A stretch of 40,600 nucleotides of DNA from JASMTM01 sp964441735 (lineage in GTDB: Bacteria; Thermotogota; Thermotogae; Petrotogales; Kosmotogaceae): contig CAYTVB010000017.1 in the NCBI GenBank assembly GCA_964441735.1, positions 1 through 40,600 on the forward strand, read 5' to 3'. The notes under the pieces were generated by a model that was not told the DNA's origin, made no database searches, and saw nothing but the letters and a program-made list of their open reading frames with translations. The position numbers and the translations under genes are program-made. Shown here piece after piece: positions 24,260 to 30,498 of the stretch. Positions within the stretch are counted from its first letter, which is position 1. Every line of letters starts with the position of its first letter.

Positions 24260-25160
24260 TTCCCCATACCTCCCAAATGTAATCAAAATACTCCACATAT
24301 TTCTTAGCGATCTCTTTGCTTTTTATTATAACAACTAATTCTCTGTTCTTTTCATAGGCTGAATATGTAATGTTAGCGGAACCAGTAATTACAACTTTTT
24401 GATCCAGTACCATAGTTTTTTCATGTAAAGATTTTATCTTTCCAATTTGTCTTACTTTAAACGGATTATTTAAATAAGAAACAATTTCCCCATAATTATA
24501 ACTCCAGCTATCAACAAGACACTGTATTTCAATTCCTCTAATTGATTTTAGCTTCATAACGCCAAGAAAATCGTAATCTGTGAAAGCATAAGCTGCAATA
24601 TATATTGTTTTTTTAGCTTTGAGTATATGATCAAGTACTTTACTTTTCATCTCGGTATCAGGCAACAAATAAAAAGTACAATCTTTTGAAACAAAAGAAT
24701 CAGCGTTATCACCATTTTTTAAAGCATGAAAAAAATCTATAAGTCCTTCAGCTATTTCATGCGTATCATAAAAAATAAAAGAGTTAAGACCTTCTTCTAA
24801 TCCAGACAATGTGAAATTACCTGTACCAACAGCTGATATTTTCCTGTCGGATATAAGGAATTTTGAATGAATGAGAGCATCAGATGAATCACATAGCACA
24901 TCGAACTCCGGATTCATTAGAATAGTTCTTTGAGCTGATGAATTATCTACTATAACTACTACATGTACCCCTTTTCTTACCAGGTGGTTTAAGGATTTGA
25001 TTATTTCAGGATGATCTAGTGAGAATGATGCAATTAATAATTCATTTTCTGTGTTTTCAATAATATTGAGACACTTATCCAGGACTGTACCATCTTTAGT
25101 GAAGCGAATTTCAAGGGAAAAAAGGGTCGTTGAAGTTATCAAAAGGAAGAATACTAACAA
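24249..25160 (-). CDS. Exported phospholipase D-like protein (two HKD motifs)
   Basis: PLD superfamily protein of about 303 residues. Two HxKxxxxD motifs are clear: IHSKFLISD followed by GTGNFT in the N-terminal half, and LHEKTMVLD followed by GSANIT in the C-terminal half, so it can form a complete active site alone. A hydrophobic segment (LLVFFLLITSTTLF) at the start looks like a signal peptide or anchor without a basic N-region. The start is uncertain: the frame is open up to 25280, but that would translate the tRNA-Ala and its terminator. TTG 25158-25160 (used here) or TTG 25140-25142 are the only reasonable codons and neither has an SD. Phosphodiesterase acting on lipid or nucleic acid outside the cytoplasm; substrate unknown. 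Confidence 0.75.
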   Translation of the reverse strand: MLVFFLLITSTTLFSLEIRFTKDGTVLDKCLNIIENTENELLIASFSLDHPEIIKSLNHLVRKGVHVVVIVDNSSAQRTILMNPEFDVLCDSSDALIHSKFLISDRKISAVGTGNFTLSGLEEGLNSFIFYDTHEIAEGLIDFFHALKNGDNADSFVSKDCTFYLLPDTEMKSKVLDHILKAKKTIYIAAYAFTDYDFLGVMKLKSIRGIEIQCLVDSWSYNYGEIVSYLNNPFKVRQIGKIKSLHEKTMVLDQKVVITGSANITYSAYEKNRELVVIIKSKEIAKKYVEYFDYIWEVWGNDN

Positions 25161-25163
25161 AAC

Positions 25164-25190
25164 AAAAAAGGGACCAGGTCGGTCCCTTTT
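25164..25190 (-). terminator. tRNA-Ala terminator
   Basis: Minus-strand GGGACC (25181-25186) pairs with GGTCCC (25170-25175) around a 5-base loop and is followed by six T (25164-25169). It lies six bases after the tRNA CCA and just ahead of the first codons of the PLD gene. Confidence 0.9.
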
Positions 25191-25191
25191 G

Positions 25192-25267
25192 TGGTGGAGT
25201 CGAAGGGATTCGAACCCTCGGCCTTCACAATGCCATTGTGACGCGCTCCCAGCTGCGCTACGACCCC
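25192..25267 (-). tRNA. tRNA-Ala (anticodon GGC)
   Basis: 76 nt cloverleaf on the minus strand. Acceptor GGGGTCG/CGACTCC contains the G3:U70 wobble pair that identifies alanine tRNAs; D stem GCGC/GCGC; anticodon stem TCACA/TGTGA with loop ATGGCAT, anticodon GGC; T loop TTCGAAT. Discriminator A, CCA encoded. Reads GCC and GCU. Confidence 0.97.
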
Positions 25268-25278
25268 ACTTTGTAAAC

Positions 25279-25307
25279 ATTATACATCACCGTATTTTTG
25301 TTTTCAA
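25279..25307 (-). promoter_or_regulatory. tRNA-Ala promoter (TTGAAA-17-TATAAT)
   Basis: Minus-strand -35 TTGAAA (25302-25307), 17 bases, -10 TATAAT (25279-25284). TSS near 25272, five bases before the mature 5' end. It lies in the 46-base gap after secF. Confidence 0.88.
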
Positions 25308-25313
25308 GATTAA

Positions 25314-26237
25314 TTAAGCTTTCCCTCTCTTACTAATCCATGTTATAACAATAGGAGAAGCAATATAAAGGGATGAATATGTTCCAACAATAACTCCTAC
25401 CAATATTCCGAAAGCGAAGGGCTGTAATACCTCGCCAGAAAATATATAAAGAATAAGCACTGCAATAAAAGTAGTTAGCGATGTATTTATAGATCTTACG
25501 ATAACTTCATTAATACTTGAGTTAACAATTTCAGTTATAGGCTTGCCTCTGAGCTTCTTAAGATTTTCTCTTATTCTGTCATAAACAACAATAGTATCAT
25601 TCAGTGAATATCCAAGTAATGTAAGAAATGCTGCTATGACAGGGGCGTTAAACTCTATGCCAAATATACTGTAAAGTCCAAGTACAATCACCAAATCATG
25701 AACCAAAGCTAAAATTGCACCCAATCCAAAGGCAAATCTGAATCTAATTGTTATATACAGAAGTACCAGTGCAACTGCAACAATCACAGCTGTTGTAGCA
25801 TAACCTTTTATTTCCTGAGCTGCGAATCCTGAAATTGTATTAACGGATACTATATCATTTGAAGAAACGCCTAACGGCTCATCAAGGGCATTGACTATTA
25901 TGTCTTCCAGGTCTTCAATTTCATTTGCCTGTTCTCCAGTTACAATTATAGAAAATCTTGCCTTTGTTACTGTTTCTCCTTCAAGTGTTTCCGCAAGAGG
26001 TCGTTGTTTAATTATCCTGGCGCTTTCAAAAAACTCGTTTTCTTCAACAAGATGTTCACGGACCTCTCCAACAGTAGCATCCACATTTGAAACAGTAAGA
26101 CTTATTTCAGTTCCACCTGTAAAGTCAACTCCAAAATTGAAGCCTCTACTGAATATAAATATCAGCGAAACAGCAATTATTATCAATGAAAGAATCAAAA
26201 ACGACTTTCTTTTGCTTACAAAATTAAATTGTCTCAT
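25314..26237 (-). CDS. secF: Protein translocase subunit SecF
   Basis: Membrane subunit that, with SecD, uses the proton/sodium gradient to help pull proteins through SecYEG. 307 residues: TM1 at about 13-31 (FLILSLIIIAVSLIFIF), the FGVDFTGGTE motif just after, a short extracytoplasmic domain to about 130, then five TM segments from GYATTAVIVAVALVLL to LVGVIVGTYSSLYIASPIV. VYDRIRENLKK and INTSLTTF are conserved. ATGA overlap with secD (26234-26237). Last gene of yajC-secD-secF; the tRNA-Ala promoter starts about 65 bases before its downstream neighbour. Confidence 0.98.
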   Translation of the reverse strand: MRQFNFVSKRKSFLILSLIIIAVSLIFIFSRGFNFGVDFTGGTEISLTVSNVDATVGEVREHLVEENEFFESARIIKQRPLAETLEGETVTKARFSIIVTGEQANEIEDLEDIIVNALDEPLGVSSNDIVSVNTISGFAAQEIKGYATTAVIVAVALVLLYITIRFRFAFGLGAILALVHDLVIVLGLYSIFGIEFNAPVIAAFLTLLGYSLNDTIVVYDRIRENLKKLRGKPITEIVNSSINEVIVRSINTSLTTFIAVLILYIFSGEVLQPFAFGILVGVIVGTYSSLYIASPIVITWISKRGKA

Positions 26238-27739
26238 AGTGCATCGTTCCCTTCAACAGGAGCCTTTTTCATATAACGTTCCACTTTTATCGAACCTTCT
26301 ATTCCCGAAAGAATAGTTCTTGAAACTACCAGATTTGTAAACATTGCTCCAAGAACACCTATTATCAACGTGGTTGCAAAACCCTTTACTGTACCTGTTC
26401 CAAAGTATAGAAGAACAAGCCCTGCTATTATGGTTGTTAGATTTGCATCAAATATTGTCCAAAAAACCTTGCTAAATCCACTGGAAATTGCATTTTCAAT
26501 AGTCTTACCAAGACGAAGTTCTTCTTTTATTCGCTCGAATATCAGTATGTTACCATCAACAGTTGTTCCTATGGTGAGGATAATACCTGCAATTCCAGGA
26601 AGTGTCAGTATTGCTTCAGTTAACGATAGGATTCCAAACAAAAGCACAGCGTTAAAAACAAGAGCGAAATCAGCTGTTATTCCCATTAAACCATAAACAA
26701 TTAACATATATATCATTACAATAATAATGCCTGCTATACCTGCCAGTAAAGCTGCATTGATTATATCTTTTCCAAGTGTTGGTGACAAAATTTGCTTGTT
26801 GAATGCCTCCAGTTCAACAGGCAAGTTCCCACTACTAACCAGCACTGCAATATCTTTTGATTCTTCTACAGTTTGAATGCCTTCTATTACTGCCTTCCCA
26901 TTTCTAATTGCTGATTGAACAACTGGAGCGATTATTACACTTTCATCAAGAATAATGGCAAGTCTCTTTTCAATATCATTGGCAGGAACTCCAGCTTTAT
27001 AAGAAGTAATCTTTGAGAATATTTCTGTCCCGGTCTGATTAAAATCAAGCGAAACCATATAACGCCCCTGACCTGGTTGAGGATTCTGGTTTACAAGTGG
27101 TTTCGCGTCAACAATGGTGCTGCCATCAAGTTCATAATAATCGTTACTTACATTTATTTTTGTGCTGATAAGGTACCAGGTGTTGTTAGTCTGTCCACCT
27201 TGAATTTTTCCAAAATCAATATCTTTAAGCCAGCGTATTTCAGCATCACGTGCTCTTCGCTTACTAACTTCAAGTCTTATATCTGACGGTATCGATGGCG
27301 TTGATTCATTGGTTTCAATAGCAAGAACATCAGCAAAATATAATCGACCTGTTTGACCTATAAGGTTTTCTGCTCTATCAATGTCAGTGATACCAGGAAT
27401 CTGTACCCTTATTCTTACCGGTGGGATTTCGTCACCATAACTGATTCTCGCAATAACCTTTTCTACAGTTGCTTCGGTAAAACCTGCTGCATCAAGCCTT
27501 CTTCTCAATATCTGGACAACTCTATCTGCAAGCGAATTCAGTTCCTCAATGTTCCCTTCAGCCAACATCTGGTATTCAAGAAGGGTTCCGCCCTTTATAT
27601 CCAGACCAAGCTTAATATTATTGGAAATTTTCTCAATATAAGTATTTCCTTCAGCACTACCACGTGGAATTATTAAGGGTAAAATAGCCAATAAAAGCAC
27701 AGCGACTGTTACAATTAATCTTTTCTGGTTTGCTCTCAT
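26234..27739 (-). CDS. secD: Protein translocase subunit SecD
   Basis: 501-residue partner of SecF. TM1 near residues 9-24 (LIVTVAVLLLAILPLI), LGLDIKGGTLLEYQM motif, a large extracytoplasmic domain (about 50-310) with P1-type repeats, and five TM segments from about 325 on. GTTVDGNILIFERIKEELRLGK and TIFDANLTTIIAG are the typical SecD C-terminal signatures. A stop codon lies two codons upstream in frame, so the ATG at 27737-27739 is the first possible ATG. No SD lies at normal distance; the nearest strong one is bridged by a hairpin (separate entry). Middle gene of yajC-secD-secF. Confidence 0.97.
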   Translation of the reverse strand: MRANQKRLIVTVAVLLLAILPLIIPRGSAEGNTYIEKISNNIKLGLDIKGGTLLEYQMLAEGNIEELNSLADRVVQILRRRLDAAGFTEATVEKVIARISYGDEIPPVRIRVQIPGITDIDRAENLIGQTGRLYFADVLAIETNESTPSIPSDIRLEVSKRRARDAEIRWLKDIDFGKIQGGQTNNTWYLISTKINVSNDYYELDGSTIVDAKPLVNQNPQPGQGRYMVSLDFNQTGTEIFSKITSYKAGVPANDIEKRLAIILDESVIIAPVVQSAIRNGKAVIEGIQTVEESKDIAVLVSSGNLPVELEAFNKQILSPTLGKDIINAALLAGIAGIIIVMIYMLIVYGLMGITADFALVFNAVLLFGILSLTEAILTLPGIAGIILTIGTTVDGNILIFERIKEELRLGKTIENAISSGFSKVFWTIFDANLTTIIAGLVLLYFGTGTVKGFATTLIIGVLGAMFTNLVVSRTILSGIEGSIKVERYMKKAPVEGNDAL

Positions 27740-27775
27740 TTTTTATGTCCGTATTTCGGACAGCGCACCCCCTTT
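27740..27775 (-). promoter_or_regulatory. Hairpin-bridged ribosome binding site of secD
   Basis: The SD GGGGGTG (27766-27772) is about 26 bases from the secD ATG, too far to work linearly. Between them TGTCCG (27757-27762) and CGGACA (27746-27751) form a perfect 6-bp stem with loop AAATA. Folding it leaves about nine unpaired bases between SD and ATG, a normal spacing. Confidence 0.6.
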
Positions 27776-27790
27776 CAAGTCAAAACGAGT

Positions 27791-28183
27791 TCATTGATTT
27801 TTCTGTTCAACATCTGGTTCTACGTTTTCTGTTCCTTCCTGTTTACCAAGGATAGCTGTTACGGAGCGCCTTGTTAAGTCAAGCTCAGCACCTTTTCCTG
27901 TACGAATTCTTACAGTATTTTTTTCCATATTGGTTACTTTTCCAATTATTCCACCAGCAGAGACTACTCTATCTCCCACTTTAAGCTTTTCCATCATCTG
28001 TTTAAATTTCTTTTCTCTTCTTTTCTGTGGAAATACGATCATAAAATAGAAAAGTGCTACCATTATTACCAACCAGATAATAATTCCGGTCATTCCTCCT
28101 GCTCCATTTGTGGCTGCAGTTTCGCTTTGGGCAGGTTCAGAAGTAGCCGGGCCATATAAAACAAATCCTAAAAGTTCCGACAT
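27791..28183 (-). CDS. yajC: Preprotein translocase accessory subunit YajC
   Basis: Small single-span protein of the SecDF-YajC complex; 130 residues. Start is ATG 28181-28183, eight bases after GGGAGG (a TTG six codons upstream has none). N-terminus is extended by about 25 polar residues (EPAQSETAATNGAGG) before the TM helix IIIWLVIMVALFYFMIVF; then the standard FPQKRREKKFKQMMEKLKVGDRVVSAGGIIGKV block. The C-terminal tail is acidic. First gene of yajC-secD-secF with a good promoter in front. Confidence 0.96.
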   Translation of the reverse strand: MSELLGFVLYGPATSEPAQSETAATNGAGGMTGIIIWLVIMVALFYFMIVFPQKRREKKFKQMMEKLKVGDRVVSAGGIIGKVTNMEKNTVRIRTGKGAELDLTRRSVTAILGKQEGTENVEPDVEQKNQ

Positions 28184-28217
28184 TTTTAATACCTCCCGCA
28201 ATTAAACATCGAAAGCA

Positions 28218-28246
28218 ATTTTACCAGATGTAGAGATTTTATTCAA
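28218..28246 (-). promoter_or_regulatory. yajC-secDF promoter (TTGAAT-17-TAAAAT)
   Basis: Minus strand: -35 TTGAAT (28241-28246), 17-base spacer, -10 TAAAAT (28218-28223), about 35 bases before the yajC ATG. An 8-bp inverted repeat TTTACCAG (28220-28227) / CTGGTAAA (28260-28267) brackets it and may be an operator. Confidence 0.7.
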
Positions 28247-28298
28247 GAAAAGATCTTTACTGGTAAATAAAACCTTATCTATGTGCAAGCAAACATTA

Positions 28299-28307
28299 TG
28301 ATATAAT
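28299..28307 (+). promoter_or_regulatory. frr operon promoter, extended -10 TGATATAAT
   Basis: TG at 28299-28300 and TATAAT at 28302-28307, 65 bases before the frr ATG; no good -35. It should drive frr through mutL, since I see no other promoter or terminator before 36019. Confidence 0.72.
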
Positions 28308-28372
28308 TTCGAATAGAATTCGCTCGCAAACCAACATGTTAAAGAATACATGAACAAATAAGGAGGTAGACC

Positions 28373-28930
28373 ATGAAAAACAAAATATTGAAAGATGCAA
28401 AAGAAAAAATGGAAAAAACTGTAGAAAAAACAAGAGAAGAATATAGCCATATGCGAACAGGTAGACCTTCTCCAGCAATCCTGGAGGAAATAAAACTTGA
28501 TTACTATGGTGTGCCAACCCCGATAAATCAGCTAGCAACAATCAACGTAGCTGAAGATAGAACACTTATAATAAAGCCCTGGGATAAGAATTTATTGGGT
28601 GGAATTGAGAAGACTATTCTCGCTTCCAATCTTGGGCTTACGCCTATGAATGATGGAACTGTAATAAGATTAAACTTCCCAACACCCACAACCGAACAAA
28701 GAGAAAAATGGGCAAAAGTTGCTAAAGATATTTGCGAAAAAAGTAAAATCGCTATCAGAAATATTCGTAGAGAAGCAATAAAAGAAGCAAAAGATGCAGA
28801 GAAGAATAAAGAAATGACAGAAGACGATCTGAATCGTTTTGAAGATGATATTCAAGAACTTACAAATGAATACATTGATAAGCTTGATGAAGTCCTCGAA
28901 AAGAAAACAAAGGAGATAATGGAATTTTGA
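28373..28930 (+). CDS. frr: Ribosome recycling factor
   Basis: Splits post-termination 70S complexes with EF-G. 185 residues, normal length. Domain I coiled bundle around a small domain II: KMEKTVEKTREEYSHMRTGRPSPAILEEIKLDYYGVPTPINQLATI at the N-terminus, DRTLIIKPWDK in the middle and LNFPTPTTEQREKWAKVAKDICEKSKIAIRNIRREA in the last third. AAGGAGGT lies seven bases before the ATG. First gene of the frr-uppS-cdsA-alaS-mrnC-rlmB-mutL run. Usually directly after pyrH; here it is separated from it. Confidence 0.99.
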   Translation: MKNKILKDAKEKMEKTVEKTREEYSHMRTGRPSPAILEEIKLDYYGVPTPINQLATINVAEDRTLIIKPWDKNLLGGIEKTILASNLGLTPMNDGTVIRLNFPTPTTEQREKWAKVAKDICEKSKIAIRNIRREAIKEAKDAEKNKEMTEDDLNRFEDDIQELTNEYIDKLDEVLEKKTKEIMEF

Positions 28931-29622
28931 TAAAAGCGCCATATCACGTAGCAATAATAATGGATGGAAATGGTCGTTGGGCAAGAAAACGTGGCCTTGA
29001 ACGAATAGAAGGGCATAAAAAAGGGGCACAGGTTGCTGAAAAAATAGCGAAAAAGGCAAAAAAAGAAAATATTCGTTATGTAACTTTATACGCTTTTTCA
29101 ACAGAAAACTGGAAAAGACCTCAAGAAGAGGTCGAATTTTTATTGGAGCTGGTAGTCACCTATCTTGAATCAAGAATTGATGAAATGATATCCGAAGAAG
29201 TGAGATTGCGATTCATGGGTAGAGTAGAAGAGCTTCCAGGGAAAACCAGAGAAGTATGCAAAAAGATTGAATCAAAAACCAAACATTGTAGTAAGATTGA
29301 TGTGATTGTTGCCTTAAATTATGGTGGTAAAACTGAATTAGTAGATGCATTTAAGAAAATCATAAGAGAAGGTTTTACAGATATTGAAGAAGAAACAATC
29401 TCGGATCATCTATATTTTCCTGATATTCCTGAACCTGATCTTGTTATCAGAACATCTGGAGAAAAGCGTTTGAGCAATTTTATGATATGGCAATGTTCTT
29501 ACAGCGAATTATATTTCACAGATATTTTATGGCCAGATTTTAGGGAAGAAGATTTTGAAGAAGCACTCAAAGAGTATTCGAGAAGGAAACGTAAATTTGG
29601 CAGTATTGAAGATAAGGAATGA
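28927..29622 (+). CDS. uppS: Undecaprenyl diphosphate synthase (isoprenyl transferase)
   Basis: Cis-prenyltransferase making the C55 lipid carrier for peptidoglycan and other envelope polymers. 231 residues. Start is TTG 28927, which overlaps the frr TGA (TTGA) and has AGGAG 11 bases upstream. Catalytic D and the phosphate-binding loop are in MDGNGRWARKRG (13-24); TLYAFSTENWKRP and RTSGEKRLSNFMIWQCSYSELYF follow. The hydrophobic clamp and C-terminal WPDF are conserved. Confidence 0.98.
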   Translation: MIKAPYHVAIIMDGNGRWARKRGLERIEGHKKGAQVAEKIAKKAKKENIRYVTLYAFSTENWKRPQEEVEFLLELVVTYLESRIDEMISEEVRLRFMGRVEELPGKTREVCKKIESKTKHCSKIDVIVALNYGGKTELVDAFKKIIREGFTDIEEETISDHLYFPDIPEPDLVIRTSGEKRLSNFMIWQCSYSELYFTDILWPDFREEDFEEALKEYSRRKRKFGSIEDKE

Positions 29623-29625
29623 ATT

Positions 29626-30483
29626 ATGACTGAGAGACGCAAAGAACTACTGACAAGGTTTATCACAGCTGGTGTTGTGGCGCCATTTGTAATAGCTTGT
29701 TTCGTTAATTATTATTCACTGATCGGGCTTGTTGCAGCAGTTATTCTGTTTGCAACCTATGAGTACATAAATTTCACATTGAAAAACGATGGGCATCAAA
29801 TTCTAAAATTGGGAATAGTCGCTCTTGTAACCATAACATCAATATGTTATGGATTTCTTTTATACAGACTTTATCCACTTAAGGATAATTTTAGAATGCC
29901 CGAATTGATCTTCTCCTTATCATTAATAACATCAGCTACTATGATAATCCTTGCAGTAAAAGATACAACAAAGGCAAAAAGAATGCTAACTAACAGCGTC
30001 TTTTCAATTTTCTATATTGGACTGAACCTTTCATTCTTCTATCCAATATTTATAAATTTTGGTGGTTCCATTGCTTTGCTCAATTTGGCTTCAGTTTGGG
30101 TTTTTGATGCAGGTGCTTATTTCTTTGGTTTAAGTTTCGGAAAAATTAGAATTTCTCCTGCTTATAGTCCAAAAAAAAGCCTTGAAGGAGCAGTAGGCGG
30201 TTATTTTTCAGTTGTCCTCTTTATGTTTATATACGAGTTTTTCAGACAATTATTTACCACAGATGCTACTGCACTAAAACCTTCTCATTTTTTCCTGCTG
30301 GCTATGGTAGTTGCAGTATTCGGTACAATAGGGGATATTGTTGAATCAGCAATTAAACGATATCATGATGTGAAGGATTCTGGAAACATTCTTCCCGGAC
30401 ACGGTGGAATGCTGGACAGAATAGATGGCCTTCTTTTTGTTACTCCAATGTTTTACATTTTTCTTGTTCTACTCAATGCCTAA
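29626..30483 (+). CDS. cdsA: Phosphatidate cytidylyltransferase
   Basis: Integral membrane enzyme forming CDP-diacylglycerol from phosphatidate and CTP. 285 residues with about eight hydrophobic segments. The Cds signature is at the C-terminus: SGNILPGHGGMLDRIDGLL; SPKKSLEGAVGG and GDIVESAIKRYHDVKD precede it. ATG three bases after the uppS stop with AAGGA upstream. The uppS-cdsA order is standard in bacteria. Confidence 0.97.
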   Translation: MTERRKELLTRFITAGVVAPFVIACFVNYYSLIGLVAAVILFATYEYINFTLKNDGHQILKLGIVALVTITSICYGFLLYRLYPLKDNFRMPELIFSLSLITSATMIILAVKDTTKAKRMLTNSVFSIFYIGLNLSFFYPIFINFGGSIALLNLASVWVFDAGAYFFGLSFGKIRISPAYSPKKSLEGAVGGYFSVVLFMFIYEFFRQLFTTDATALKPSHFFLLAMVVAVFGTIGDIVESAIKRYHDVKDSGNILPGHGGMLDRIDGLLFVTPMFYIFLVLLNA

Positions 30484-30498
30484 GGAGGAATTTAAATT

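Noticed and set aside
25161..25280. PLD gene starting at 25280
   Set aside because: The first codons would be tRNA-Ala and its terminator; such reading frames over tRNA genes are artefacts.
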